From assembly GCF_001718695.1 (NCBI RefSeq), contig NZ_CP013422.1:1612001-1676000 (forward strand): a stretch of 64,000 bases of DNA, read 5' to 3'. A model generated the notes under the pieces. It worked only from the letters and a program-made list of their open reading frames with translations, was not told the origin of the DNA and searched no databases. The translations under genes and the position numbers were made by a program. Source of the DNA: Burkholderia ubonensis. Its GTDB lineage: Bacteria > Pseudomonadota > Gammaproteobacteria > Burkholderiales > Burkholderiaceae. Of the stretch, positions 8,503 through 17,222 are shown piece after piece (positions within the stretch are counted from its first letter, which is position 1; each line of letters starts with the position of its first letter).

Positions 8503-9689
8503 CGCGCCACCTGCGGATGGCGGCGATGCAGCTGCCGGAAGCCGATCATGGTCACGCCGAGCAGACACGCGAACATGATGGCAATCGTCGCGTTCGTCTC
8601 CATGGGCAATGCGCTGACGACCCCCGACACGATCGAACCGAGCACCAGCATCAGGCAGCCCTGCAGGCTCGCCGCGGCGCCCGCGCGCCCCGGAAACAGC
8701 GCCATCGAGCGGGCCATCGCGTTCGAGAAGATGAAGCCCTGCGCGAATGCGATCAGCATGATCCCGCCGAGCGCGGTGACGAGCACGAGCGCGGTGCCGC
8801 TCGACGCGACGCACGCGACGCCGAGCGCGAACAGCACGATCCCGCCGCGCATCAACTGCTCGCCGCTGTAGCGCTTGATCAGGCTGCGGTTCAGCGTCGT
8901 GCCGCCGAGGTAGCACAGGCCGACGGCGAGCGCCGTCGATCCGAAGTACGACGCGCTGTGCCCGAGGCGATGCTGCACGATGTACGGCCCGATCACGTTC
9001 CACATCAGGAATGCCGAGAAGCTCATCCCGAGCATCCCGACGGCGGACAGGAAATGCGGATCGGACAGGATCTCGCGGTAGCCCGCTATCGTCTGCGCCG
9101 GCGTGCGCCGCATCTCGGGCCGCAGCGACTCGCGCAGGCCCGCGAACGCGAACGACAGCACGACGAGCCCGTAGCCGCAGTAGACGACGAAGTTCCAGCG
9201 CCAGCCCGCCATCTCCTGCACGAGCCCGCCGACGTACGGCGCGATCACCGGGCCGAGCCCGAATGCGAGACTCAGGTAGACGATCGCGACGCGGAAGCGG
9301 TCGCCCTTCACGGTATCGACGAGCACGGCGCGCGCGACCACCTGGCACGACCCGATCGCGAAGCCCTGGATCGCGCGACCGACCATCAGCGCCTCGAACG
9401 ACGGCGCGGCCACCGCGAGCGCGCTGCCCGCGATGAACAGCGCGAGGCCGGCCAGCACGGACGGCCGGCGCCCCCACCAGTCGGCGAGCATGCCGAACGC
9501 GAGCTGGCCGAGCGCATAGAACACGAGCGTGATGGTGATCGTGTTCTGCATCATGCTCGGCGCGACGCCGAGCTCGCGGCCGATCGCCGGAATGCTCGGC
9601 GCGTACAGGTCGATCGCGATCCCGCCGACGCTGTTGATCAGCGGCGCCAGGAACACGAGAAAGTTTTCGTATTGTTTGGAATCGGACAT
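8499..9689 (-). CDS. MFS exporter, Bcr/CflA-like
   Basis: 396 residues from ATG 9689 (MSDSKQ), about 12 membrane segments. The N-terminal pattern DLYAPSIPAIGRELG, the motif-A region FGMLADWWGRRPSVLAG and the motif-C region GPVIAPYVGG are typical of the Bcr/CflA drug-exporter branch. It most likely exports a small molecule across the inner membrane. A GTG-started 15-residue extension is possible but would add a polar lead; I prefer the ATG. It sits between the thermostable-hemolysin-like gene (57 bp gap) and DoxX (4 bp overlap), suggesting export of the product of this operon. Confidence 0.88.
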   Translation of the reverse strand: MSDSKQYENFLVFLAPLINSVGGIAIDLYAPSIPAIGRELGVAPSMMQNTITITLVFYALGQLAFGMLADWWGRRPSVLAGLALFIAGSALAVAAPSFEALMVGRAIQGFAIGSCQVVARAVLVDTVKGDRFRVAIVYLSLAFGLGPVIAPYVGGLVQEMAGWRWNFVVYCGYGLVVLSFAFAGLRESLRPEMRRTPAQTIAGYREILSDPHFLSAVGMLGMSFSAFLMWNVIGPYIVQHRLGHSASYFGSTALAVGLCYLGGTTLNRSLIKRYSGEQLMRGGIVLFALGVACVASSGTALVLVTALGGIMLIAFAQGFIFSNAMARSMALFPGRAGAAASLQGCLMLVLGSIVSGVVSALPMETNATIAIMFACLLGVTMIGFRQLHRRHPQVAR

Positions 9690-9746
9690 GGGGACGTTCC
9701 AGATGTAACGAGGCGGGCCGGCGCCGAAGCGCACGGCCCACCGGGA

Positions 9747-10373
9747 TCAATGACCAGGCGCGGCGAGCGCGACGTGCCGGGAAGCGCAGCGCGGCGGAGG
9801 CTTGTCGTCGAGCGGGCTCCAGGCGGGCAGCTCGTCGCGCGCGGCCATGCCGCCGATCTTCACCATGATCACGCGCGGCGCGTTGTCGTAGTACGTGCCC
9901 CAGTCGACGTGCTGGTCGCGCACGCGGCTCACGCTTGCGTGACCGAGATCGTCATAGCCGATCTGCAGCGACTGCACGATGTGCCGCACCCGCTCGGTCG
10001 CCGTCATCAGCACGTACCGGTAGTGATGCTGGGCAAGCGTGCGGAACACGTTCGCGATCAGGTAGCGCCCCGCGCCCTTCGAGCCGAACGACGAGAACTG
10101 CCCGAGTTCGACGAGCTCCGCGCGCGACAGCCCGTACAGATGCGTCAGCGACTCGTCCAGGTAGTACTCCGAGAAGAGCGGGGCGCTGTCGCCCCAGCTC
10201 AACCCGACGCACGCGTAGCCGGGCAGCGTCATCGCGCGGTCGGTCAGGCACCAGAACTGGTCGGGGCGCGGCTCCGGGCGCGCGCCGTGCGCCTGGTAGT
10301 AGTTCTGGGCGACCGCCAGCTGCATCGCGCGATAAGCGGCCTGCCCCGGATGGAAAGTTCGTACGATGTGCAC
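9747..10373 (-). CDS. Thermostable hemolysin family protein (delta-VPH-like, acyltransferase fold)
   Basis: 208 residues without signal peptide. The pattern fits the thermostable hemolysin family first named from Vibrio: an N-terminal Y/R-rich start, the CLTDRAMTLPGYACVGL stretch, then ELVELGQFSSFGSKGAGRYLIANVF and VLMTATERVRHIVQSLQ. The GxGRYLI segment and overall strand/helix order recall GNAT or autoinducer-synthase-like acyltransferases, so the hemolysin name may be historical. It lies 13 bp after the acyl ligase gene and before an exporter, which favours a role in joining an activated acyl group to an acceptor. That biochemical role is inference. Confidence 0.7.
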   Translation of the reverse strand: MHIVRTFHPGQAAYRAMQLAVAQNYYQAHGARPEPRPDQFWCLTDRAMTLPGYACVGLSWGDSAPLFSEYYLDESLTHLYGLSRAELVELGQFSSFGSKGAGRYLIANVFRTLAQHHYRYVLMTATERVRHIVQSLQIGYDDLGHASVSRVRDQHVDWGTYYDNAPRVIMVKIGGMAARDELPAWSPLDDKPPPRCASRHVALAAPGH

Positions 10374-10386
10374 GTTCGGCTCCCGA

Positions 10387-11864
10387 TCAGTACAGCGACG
10401 CCGCGAGATCGCGTTCGATCAGCTGGCGGCGCGGCCGGCCCGTGACCGTGTAATAGTCCTTGCGGAAGCGCTCGATGTCGGCCACCACCCGCACGCGCCG
10501 CACCCGCGCGAAATCCGCGAGCCGCGGCTCGAGGCGCGCCATCTCGCCGCGAATCGCCGCCTCGTCGTGCTGCGACAGCACGATCGCCGCCGGCTCTTCC
10601 CGGCCTTCGCCGAACACGACGATGTCGTCGATCAGCGCGCTTTCCTTGTAGACCGTCTCCACCCACTCCGGCGAGATGTTGCGGGCCGTCGACAGGATGA
10701 TCACGTGCTTCTTGCGGCCGGTGATGTACAGGTAGCCGTCGACGATCTCCGCGATGTCGCCCGTGTGCAGGTAGCCGTCGGTCAGCTCGCACGACGTGTC
10801 GTCCGAGTTGTAGTAGCCGGCGCACAGCGTCGGGGTGAGCACGCGCAGCTCGCCGTCGACGATCGTCGGCACGATGCCGTCGAGCAGCGGGCCGGCGGAG
10901 CCGATGCGGCGATGCCCCGGATGGTTCAGCGAGATGATCGAGCTGTTCTCGCTCAGGCCGTACGCTTCGTAGACCTGCACGCCGCGCTTGTCGAGCGATT
11001 CGAGCACGGTGGCCGGAATCTTCGCGCCGCCGGTGATGATGTGCGGATTGCGGCGGCCGAACAGGCTCGTGACACTCGTCGATTCGAGCAGCGCGTCGGC
11101 TTCCTCGAGCAGCTTCGGCGGCAGGTACAGGAAGTTCGGATCGACCTGCGCGATCAGATCCAGGTAGTCGCGCGCATTGCCGCTGCGCGCGCCGTACTCG
11201 GCATAGCGCGCCGGCATCAGCGTCAGCGAGCCGCCGGACAGGATCGGCAGGAACACGCCGAGCACCTGTTCGATCAGCAGGCTCATCGGCACGATCGACA
11301 GGTAGTCGAGCGGCGCCTGCGGCACGCGCTTCAGCACGTTCGTCACGAGCAGGCCGACCGCCTCGTCGCGGATCTTCACGCCCTTCGGCTTCGACGTCGT
11401 GCCGGACGTATGGATGATCCCGCAGATGCCGGGCTCGATCCGCTCGCCGGCCGGCGCGCCCTGCGCGGGCCACGCGCTGCGCTCGCTCGCGGCGTCGAGG
11501 CACGCGATGCCGGGCAGGATCGCGCTGATGCGCGCCGCGGTGTGCGCGTCCTGCGCGAAGATCGCGGTGGCCTTGTGCAGCAGGCTGCCGATCTGCTCGT
11601 CGGAGAATTCGATCGGCACCGGCAGCAGCACGGCCTTCACGCGGAAGATCGCCAGCATCGTCGCGACCCACGTATAGCTCGAGCGGGCGGCGATCCCGAA
11701 CACGAGCCCGCTGCAATCGCCGTACACGTCCTGCAGTGTCGCGGGGCGATCCGCTCCACGTCGGCGCGCAGTTCCGCGAGCGAATAGTCGCGGCCTTCCA
11801 TCTCGCGCACGACGATCCGGTCCTGCGCTTCGGCGAAATGACGTTCGAGGAGTGCGCTGATCAT
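10387..11864 (-). pseudogene. AMP-forming acyl/aryl ligase (ANL superfamily) with a single-base frameshift
   Basis: The start MISALLERHFAEAQDRIVV at 11864 overlaps the dioxygenase stop (ATGA) and reads to DVERIA. The rest of the enzyme (TLQDVYGDCSG onward) is in another frame. The shift falls at the G4 run 11743-11746 (C4 on the coding strand), where one missing base would restore about 492 residues. Motifs in the body: P-loop HTSGTTSKPKGV, YEAYGLSENSS, and YLHTGDIAEIVDGYLYITGRKKH. The C-terminal A10 lysine position reads TGRPRR, so the usual adenylation lysine is arginine. Expected role: ATP-dependent activation of a carboxylic acid. Either a real inactivation or a homopolymer sequencing error. 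Confidence 0.75.
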
Positions 11865-12787
11865 GCAATGGCTCCTTTGCGATAGCTTTGCGCGCCGAAG
11901 ATCCGGCGGCCCGTATCCGCGAGGCGGCGGCGGCCGTGCATCACGCGGGTGTTGTCGATCACGACGATGTCGCCCTTGTTCCAGAACAGGTCGTACGTGT
12001 AGCGCGCGGTCACGTCCTTGATTTCGTCCCACACCTCGAAATCGATGTCGGTGCCGTCTTCCCACGTGATGAGCGGCGGTTCGTAGTTCACGCTCGGCCC
12101 GAGCAGCGAATTGCAGAACGCGCGGCGGCCGGAGAAGCAGCTCGTGGTGATCGCATCCGTCACGCGTTCGGACGACACGAGGAACTGGTCGAGCCGGCGG
12201 TAGTGCTGGCCCGGCACGCGCTGGTTGACGACTTCGAGATGCGAGTCGTTCACCTCATGCGCGCTCACCTGCAGCTCGATGCTCAGGAAGCGCTGCACGT
12301 TCGGCCAGGGAATGCGGCGCGCGTACTTGATCCTGCGCTGCTCGAACAGGCGGCGGGTGGCCGGCGACAGCTCGTGCAGCACGCGCAGGCCGTCGCACAT
12401 CGTCGTCTCGGAGCCGACGCGCGCCGGCTCGAGGCAGAAGAACCACTGCAGATCCGGCGTGAACGGCAGGTTGCCGTTTTCCTGATGCAGGCCCATCTCG
12501 AGGTGGCCCGCGTCGATTTCCGCGGTGTTCTCGGTCGACGCCTTGCGCGCCGGATCGAACGTGACGCGCGCCGAGTGCTGGCTGACGAAGCGGTTGAAAT
12601 CCTCGAGCGTGTCCGCGAAGTTGCGGTAGATCACGACGCCCGAGTGCGCGAGATTTTCGTATAGCTGATCGGTATCGACGATGTCGATCGCCTTCTGGCC
12701 CGGCTCCAGGCTCTCGATCAATTCGAAGCCGAAGCGCGGCAATGGTTTGTGGTGGACCTGCGCGGTGACTACGTCAACATCCATCAT
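11861..12787 (-). CDS. TauD/TfdA-family Fe(II)/2-oxoglutarate-dependent dioxygenase
   Basis: 308 residues. The metal triad is visible as H101-x-E103 (GLHQENGNLPF) and H284 (NTRVMHGRR), with R294/R295 positioned to bind 2-oxoglutarate. The acidic ligand is Glu rather than the commoner Asp. The protein resembles SyrP-like and TauD-like hydroxylases that act on amino-acid-derived or acyl substrates. It is the first gene of the leftward operon and overlaps the acyl ligase. A perfect inverted repeat lies 36 bp upstream of the start. The substrate is unknown. Confidence 0.88.
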   Translation of the reverse strand: MMDVDVVTAQVHHKPLPRFGFELIESLEPGQKAIDIVDTDQLYENLAHSGVVIYRNFADTLEDFNRFVSQHSARVTFDPARKASTENTAEIDAGHLEMGLHQENGNLPFTPDLQWFFCLEPARVGSETTMCDGLRVLHELSPATRRLFEQRRIKYARRIPWPNVQRFLSIELQVSAHEVNDSHLEVVNQRVPGQHYRRLDQFLVSSERVTDAITTSCFSGRRAFCNSLLGPSVNYEPPLITWEDGTDIDFEVWDEIKDVTARYTYDLFWNKGDIVVIDNTRVMHGRRRLADTGRRIFGAQSYRKGAIA

Positions 12788-12822
12788 GTGTGCCTCTCAC
12801 TCTCAGTGTGGTTAGTCTTGGT

Positions 12823-12850
12823 GTGTTCGAGTCCTGGCCTCGTCGAACAC
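12823..12850 (-). promoter_or_regulatory. Inverted repeat upstream of the dioxygenase operon (candidate operator)
   Basis: GTGTTCGA (12823-12830) and TCGAACAC (12843-12850) are perfect 8-bp arms separated by 12 bp, located 36-63 bp upstream of the dioxygenase ATG. An AT-rich block (about 12882-12915) lies just further upstream. The neighbouring LysR gene makes a LysR site plausible; a leader hairpin is the alternative. Confidence 0.5.
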
Positions 12851-12994
12851 CACTCAATTTACCGACACGAAGCGGCACGCCGTTTTAAAAATTAAAAGCT
12901 GGATGTAATTTTGTTGAGAGATTCGTGAGAAAGCCCGCCGGGTGCTTCCCCACGCGAAAAAATCAGCCGGGCGGCACGCGCCGCCGCGGCCCGC

Positions 12995-13951
12995 TCAGAG
13001 CGCGTGCGCCGCGCCGGGTTCGAGCGCGTTCGCGCTTGCGAGATCCTTGAACAGCATCCGCATGCTGCGGATGTCGTGGTTCTTTTCCATCTGGGTCGCC
13101 CAGATCACGTCGAGCGTGAAGGTCGGAAAGCCGAGCGGCACGTCGCAGATCTGCACCGACGGCGGGATCGACAGGTACGGAATCAGCCGTTGCGGCAGCG
13201 TCAGCACGACCGGCAGCCGCGAGACGATGTTCAGGCAGGCCTGATACGTATTCGCCCGCGCGACGATGTTGCGCGAGCGCCCGAGCTTCTCGAGCCAGCC
13301 GTCGATCATGTTGCGCTCGGAGATCCACGGCGTCGGGAACACGTGATGCATGTCGCAGAACTCGTCGAGCGTCACGCGCGTCGTCGGCGCGAGCTTGCGC
13401 GATGCGGTCAGGCACACGAACGTGTCGGACAGCACCGATTCCCATTGCAGGTCCGGATGCAGCCGGTGATAGCCGGGGCCGAAGCCGGTCGCGAAATCGA
13501 TCTCGCCGGCGAGCAGCCGCTCGACCGGTAATTCGCGGCCGAGCCGCTCGACGATCAGCGACGTCTCGCGGCCGCGCTTCATGAACGATTCGAGCACACC
13601 CGGCAGCAGCAACAGCTCGAAATACTCCGGCGCGCACACGCGGATCACGCGGTGCGCCGCCGCGGCGACCTGGTCGTCGTCCATGTCCGCGCAATGGTTC
13701 ACCGCATCGATCACGTTGCGCAGATACGGCTCGATCGCCTCGGCTTTCGGCGTCGCCACGAGGCTGCCGTGATCGACATCGAACAGCACGTCGTGAAAGC
13801 AGTTGCGCAGCCGCTTCAGGCAATAGCTGACGGTCGGCTGGCTGATGCTCAGCACCTCGGCGGTGCGGCGCGCGCTCTTGTGTTCGTACAGGCACAGAAA
13901 CACCATCACGTCCTGCAAGTCGAGTTGGCGCAATACGTTGTTGTTGAGCAC
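12995..13951 (-). CDS. LysR-type transcriptional regulator
   Basis: 318 residues. The N-terminal winged helix-turn-helix (about 10-70) contains SARRTAEVLSISQPTVSYCLKRLR, followed by a two-lobed effector domain. It is transcribed in the same direction as the dioxygenase-ligase operon and ends 207 bp before it, an unusual orientation for LysR genes, which are usually divergent from targets. The only evident inverted repeat in that gap is in front of the operon. Probable regulator of the operon; effector unknown. Confidence 0.88.
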   Translation of the reverse strand: MLNNNVLRQLDLQDVMVFLCLYEHKSARRTAEVLSISQPTVSYCLKRLRNCFHDVLFDVDHGSLVATPKAEAIEPYLRNVIDAVNHCADMDDDQVAAAAHRVIRVCAPEYFELLLLPGVLESFMKRGRETSLIVERLGRELPVERLLAGEIDFATGFGPGYHRLHPDLQWESVLSDTFVCLTASRKLAPTTRVTLDEFCDMHHVFPTPWISERNMIDGWLEKLGRSRNIVARANTYQACLNIVSRLPVVLTLPQRLIPYLSIPPSVQICDVPLGFPTFTLDVIWATQMEKNHDIRSMRMLFKDLASANALEPGAAHAL

Positions 13952-14029
13952 GATATTTCCTTATCGTTATTGTTGTCGCCGGCCTCATTTGTTGCGGTCT
14001 TTATCTTAAACCCATCGAGGTTCGGTCTG

Positions 14030-14581
14030 TCACGCCTGCTCCCCTCGCGCCCACCCTGCGCCATCGGACGGGAGCGCTTCGCCCGGTAGCGCGAGAAGCG
14101 CACGCTTCAGGAGCGATGCAAGTGTCGTGCGGTCGTCCCGATCCAGCCCGCCGAGCAACAGATTCAGTGTGTCCACGTGTACATTCACCGCCCTGTCGAT
14201 CAGTGCGAGCCCTTCGCGAGTCAATCGCACGGCCATTCCCCTGCCGTCGTGCGGATTCGGCACGCGCTCGACGAAGCCCGCCTGTTCGAGCCGCATCAGC
14301 CGGTTGGTGATTGCGCCCGACGTGATCATCAATGAGCGGTACAGTTGCGTCGGCGACAATTCATACGGCTTTCCCGCGCGCCGCAGCGTCGCGAGCACGT
14401 CGAACTCCCCTTCCTTGAAACCGAACGGCGACAGCGCCTCGGCGCGCGCCTTTTCACAGTGCTTCGCCAGCCGCGCCAGCCGGCCGAAGATCTCCATCGA
14501 CGTCACGTCGAGCCCGGGCCGCTCGTCGCGCCACTGCGCGACGACGAGGTCAACGTGATCTTCGGTACCCGGAACCGTCAT
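14030..14581 (-). CDS. MarR-family transcriptional regulator
   Basis: 183 residues. The core winged helix (about 55-140) reads GEFDVLATLRRAG … LSPTQLYRSLMITSGAITNRLMRLEQAGFVERVPNPHDGRGMAVRLTREG, a clear MarR wing and recognition helix. It is divergent from the alpha/beta hydrolase gene with 106 bp between starts, where an 18-bp dyad lies. Likely an autorepressor that also controls the hydrolase, responding to a small phenolic or acyl ligand as is common in the family; the ligand is not deducible. Confidence 0.9.
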   Translation of the reverse strand: MTVPGTEDHVDLVVAQWRDERPGLDVTSMEIFGRLARLAKHCEKARAEALSPFGFKEGEFDVLATLRRAGKPYELSPTQLYRSLMITSGAITNRLMRLEQAGFVERVPNPHDGRGMAVRLTREGLALIDRAVNVHVDTLNLLLGGLDRDDRTTLASLLKRALLALPGEALPSDGAGWARGEQA

Positions 14582-14631
14582 GAATATCCTCGCATTCGAT
14601 GGGGGCTTGGTCGCTCAACTTGCAGCCAATA

Positions 14632-14649
14632 TATCTCAATATTAAGATA
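14632..14649. promoter_or_regulatory. Probable MarR operator
   Basis: TATCT-N8-AGATA forms a perfect 5-bp-arm dyad of 18 bp in the AT-rich centre of the divergent MarR/hydrolase region, 51 bp from the MarR start and 39 bp from the hydrolase start. Size and position fit a MarR-family site that controls both promoters. Confidence 0.6.
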
Positions 14650-14687
14650 GTTCAGAAGTACACGGGGGACAGCAGTGGAGCAGGCAG

Positions 14688-15497
14688 ATGGCAAAACTAT
14701 CATTCAAAGACCACGATCTCTATTACGCGGACATCGGCAGCGGCCTGCCGATCATGCTGATTCACGATCTGGGCAGCTGCGGACTCGCCTGGGCACGCCA
14801 GGTGCCGTTCCTGCGTCACGCGGGATATCGCGTGATCGTGCCGGACCTGCCCGGTCACGGCGCGTCGTCGTACCCGGATCGCACGCTTGACGTGAGGGAA
14901 CTTGCCGGCAGCCTGCAGTTTCTGCTGGATTATCTTGGCCTCGAAAGTGCCGCCCTCGTCGGCATCTCGCTTGGTAGCGCGATCGCCTTGACGATCGCGC
15001 TCGATGCGCCCGCACGCGTCGGCAAGCTGGTGGTGTGCAACGGCTGTTCGAACCTGGTCGACGACGATTTCGTCCGGCGCTTCGAGTTCTGGAAATGCGG
15101 TTTCGCGCGCGACGATGGCGCAAGCCGCTGGTTCGAGGAAATGTGGCCGCTGATGGTGAGCGCCGAATTCGCTCAATCGGAAGCTGGCGAGATCGCGTAT
15201 CAGATCGGCCATGCGCGCGCGGCAACCACCGATTCCGCGCAGCTTGCCCGCCTTTGCATCGGGATCGCGAACTACGACGTCAGAAGGCGACTGAATCTCG
15301 TACGCAGCGAAACGCTCGTGTTGCAAAGCGAAGACGGCAGCATTTTTCCGGCGACCGAAGGGCAACGGCTCGCTGCCATGATTCCGGGTGCCCGCTACGG
15401 AACGCTTCCCGGAGGCGGACATCATGCAAATCTCGACCGCGCCGGGGCGTTCAATTGGGCGGTATTGCGCTTTCTTGGCGGGTCAAATGCTGTGTAG
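14688..15497 (+). CDS. Alpha/beta-fold hydrolase
   Basis: 269 residues of the 3-oxoadipate-enol-lactonase / esterase branch. The nucleophile elbow is GISLGS with Ser94, an oxyanion HDLGS segment lies near 26-30, and the terminal histidine lies in GGGHHANLD near residue 246. Soluble, no signal peptide. Divergent from the MarR gene, which probably regulates it. Substrate unknown. The elbow is GxSxGS with Leu rather than Met, still compatible with activity. Confidence 0.88.
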   Translation: MAKLSFKDHDLYYADIGSGLPIMLIHDLGSCGLAWARQVPFLRHAGYRVIVPDLPGHGASSYPDRTLDVRELAGSLQFLLDYLGLESAALVGISLGSAIALTIALDAPARVGKLVVCNGCSNLVDDDFVRRFEFWKCGFARDDGASRWFEEMWPLMVSAEFAQSEAGEIAYQIGHARAATTDSAQLARLCIGIANYDVRRRLNLVRSETLVLQSEDGSIFPATEGQRLAAMIPGARYGTLPGGGHHANLDRAGAFNWAVLRFLGGSNAV

Positions 15498-15531
15498 GGT
15501 TTCGCACGAATCTCGTCTGGAGGCGTGAGGT

Positions 15532-15633
15532 GCGTGGGCCGTCATCAACGGCACCGCAGGCGACGAAGCCGGCTTCGCGCTCGGCTTCCTCGGCTACTGG
15601 CTGACCGCGTTTGTCTACGTCGAGCAATGGTGA
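15532..15633 (+). pseudogene. Short C-terminal remnant of a membrane protein
   Basis: Immediately after an in-frame TGA the frame reads AWAVINGTAGDEAGFALGFL, then GYWLTAFVYVEQW and a stop at 15631-15633. The composition is that of a terminal transmembrane helix with good codon bias, quite unlike the surrounding random-looking sequence. No upstream coding part is seen. I interpret it as the tail of a deleted membrane-protein gene; the family is not recognised. Confidence 0.4.
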
Positions 15634-16397
15634 GAACGTCGTTGTTGGCGGAAAGTGCGCAGCAACGCCGTCGCCCGGCCGGATTCGGCTCCGAACGCAA
15701 ACGGTCGTAATCGTTCGTGTTCGCCCGTAGCGCCATTCATCGTCGTAGCACTCCGACCTAGAAGTCCGCCATCTCACGTCTGCACCAGGTCATCGCTCTA
15801 CATCGGAAGCGGTCGATCTCTCGGCGATCCGTCGATGGTGCTGAACAGCGCTCGAAGCGCTGCATCATGGGTTCATGACGCATCGCGGCCATCGACATCG
15901 CACAACGCTTGTTCACTCCCGGCTCGAAGCACGGGAAACCGGCACGTCGGTGCTTTGAAGCGTCTCCGTGATGCGTACTTTATCGACATCCAGCCAGCAT
16001 GAATTTGTGGAAGATGACAACGCATCTGCAAAAACTGCCAGAGTTTTGCTGATGCACGATGTCCTGTCGGCGGTCCATTGCCGAACCGCGCGCCGATTCG
16101 AGGCGGTCGTTCGGAGACGGCGCCATATACCGGACGATCCGATCGGGATCGACTTTCATCTGCTTCGCCTGCTCCCCGTCGAGCCATCGGCGGAAGCAAG
16201 GTCGTCGATGCTTGCGAAGCAAAATGTCACTTCCGACGTCGACACGGGGCATGCAGATTGCATGGACGAGCCTGACCGAGGCCCCACACGATGCACCTCG
16301 CACGCGCGAAAGCGCGGCAATGTGCATACTGGCGTGACTCGCTCCACCCGCCGCTTGCGGCCGTATCGCAACAGCATCACCACGAGGAGGCTCACGC
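15634..16397. other. Long intergenic region without a supported gene
   Basis: About 760 bp of mixed composition, less GC-biased at third positions than the flanks. Several short open frames overlap on both strands, none with convincing start, bias or family signature. Together with the membrane-protein tail at its left edge it looks like decayed coding DNA. The last 30 bp contain a good ribosome-binding site (AGGAGG) for the DUF2945 gene. Confidence 0.5.
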
Positions 16398-16625
16398 ATG
16401 ACGACGCCGTTCGAACCGGGCGACCATGTCCGCTGGAATTCCGAAGCCGGTTACGTGACCGGCACGATCATTGCGGTGCACACGCAGGATTTCGACTACA
16501 AAGGCCATCGTCATCGCGCGTCGCCCGACGACCCCCAATACGAAATAAAAAGCGACCGGACCGATCACGTCGCCGCGCATCGGGGCCGCGTGCTCGAACG
16601 CGTCGCCGGCAAGGAGCGCACGTGA
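16398..16625 (+). CDS. DUF2945 small protein (Tudor-like/HVA1 family)
   Basis: 75 residues: GDHVRWNSEAGYVTGTIIAVHT … YEIKSDRTDHVAAHRGRVL, the typical DUF2945 pattern of a small beta-barrel. A strong AGGAGG lies 10 bp upstream of the ATG. The stop overlaps the GTG start of the DUF488 gene (GTGA), so the two are coupled. Function of the family is not established. Confidence 0.88.
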   Translation: MTTPFEPGDHVRWNSEAGYVTGTIIAVHTQDFDYKGHRHRASPDDPQYEIKSDRTDHVAAHRGRVLERVAGKERT

Positions 16626-17197
16626 CGCTCCCGTTCTACACGATCGGCCATTCGAACCGCACGCTCGGCGAACTCGTCGCGATGCTGCGGGCCGTCGACA
16701 TCACGCTGCTCGTCGATATCCGCAAGATGACGCGCTCGCGCACCAATCCGCAGTTCAACGAAGCGACGCTGCCGGTCGCGCTGGCGCCGTCCGACATCGC
16801 CTATGAACACGTCGCCGCGCTCGGCGGCCTGCGCGGCAAGTCGCGCGACGTGCCCGACGCACTCAACGGCTTCTGGACGAACCGCAGCTTCCATCGGTAT
16901 GCCGACTACGCGCTGTCGCCGGAATTCCGCGCCGGCCTCACGCGGCTGATCGCGCTCGGGGAGCAGCAGCGCTGCGCGCTCATGTGTTCGGAGGCCGTGT
17001 GGTGGCGCTGTCACCGGCGCATCGTCGCCGACTACCTGATCGCGCGCGGCGAGACGGTGCTGCACATCATGGGCCTGAATCGTGTCGAGCCGGCGCGCAT
17101 CACGGCCGGCGCGACGGTCCGCGACGACGGTGCGGTCGTCTATCCGGACGCCGACGGCGATACGCAGGAAGATGCCGCGCCGCAATCGAACGAATGA
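16622..17197 (+). CDS. DUF488 family protein
   Basis: 191 residues from a GTG start that overlaps the DUF2945 stop. Family hallmarks are the opening TIGHSNRTLGELVAML, the VDIRKMTRSRTNPQFN loop, and the cysteine/histidine motif CSEAVWWRCHRRIVADYL near the middle. Cytosolic. DUF488 proteins have no firm activity; the conserved Cys-His cluster suggests a catalytic or metal-binding role. The start is fixed by the GTGA overlap and the conserved N-terminal TIGHS. Confidence 0.88.
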   Translation: MTLPFYTIGHSNRTLGELVAMLRAVDITLLVDIRKMTRSRTNPQFNEATLPVALAPSDIAYEHVAALGGLRGKSRDVPDALNGFWTNRSFHRYADYALSPEFRAGLTRLIALGEQQRCALMCSEAVWWRCHRRIVADYLIARGETVLHIMGLNRVEPARITAGATVRDDGAVVYPDADGDTQEDAAPQSNE

Positions 17198-17222
17198 CCG
17201 GGCGTCGGCGCTGCCCGCGCCG

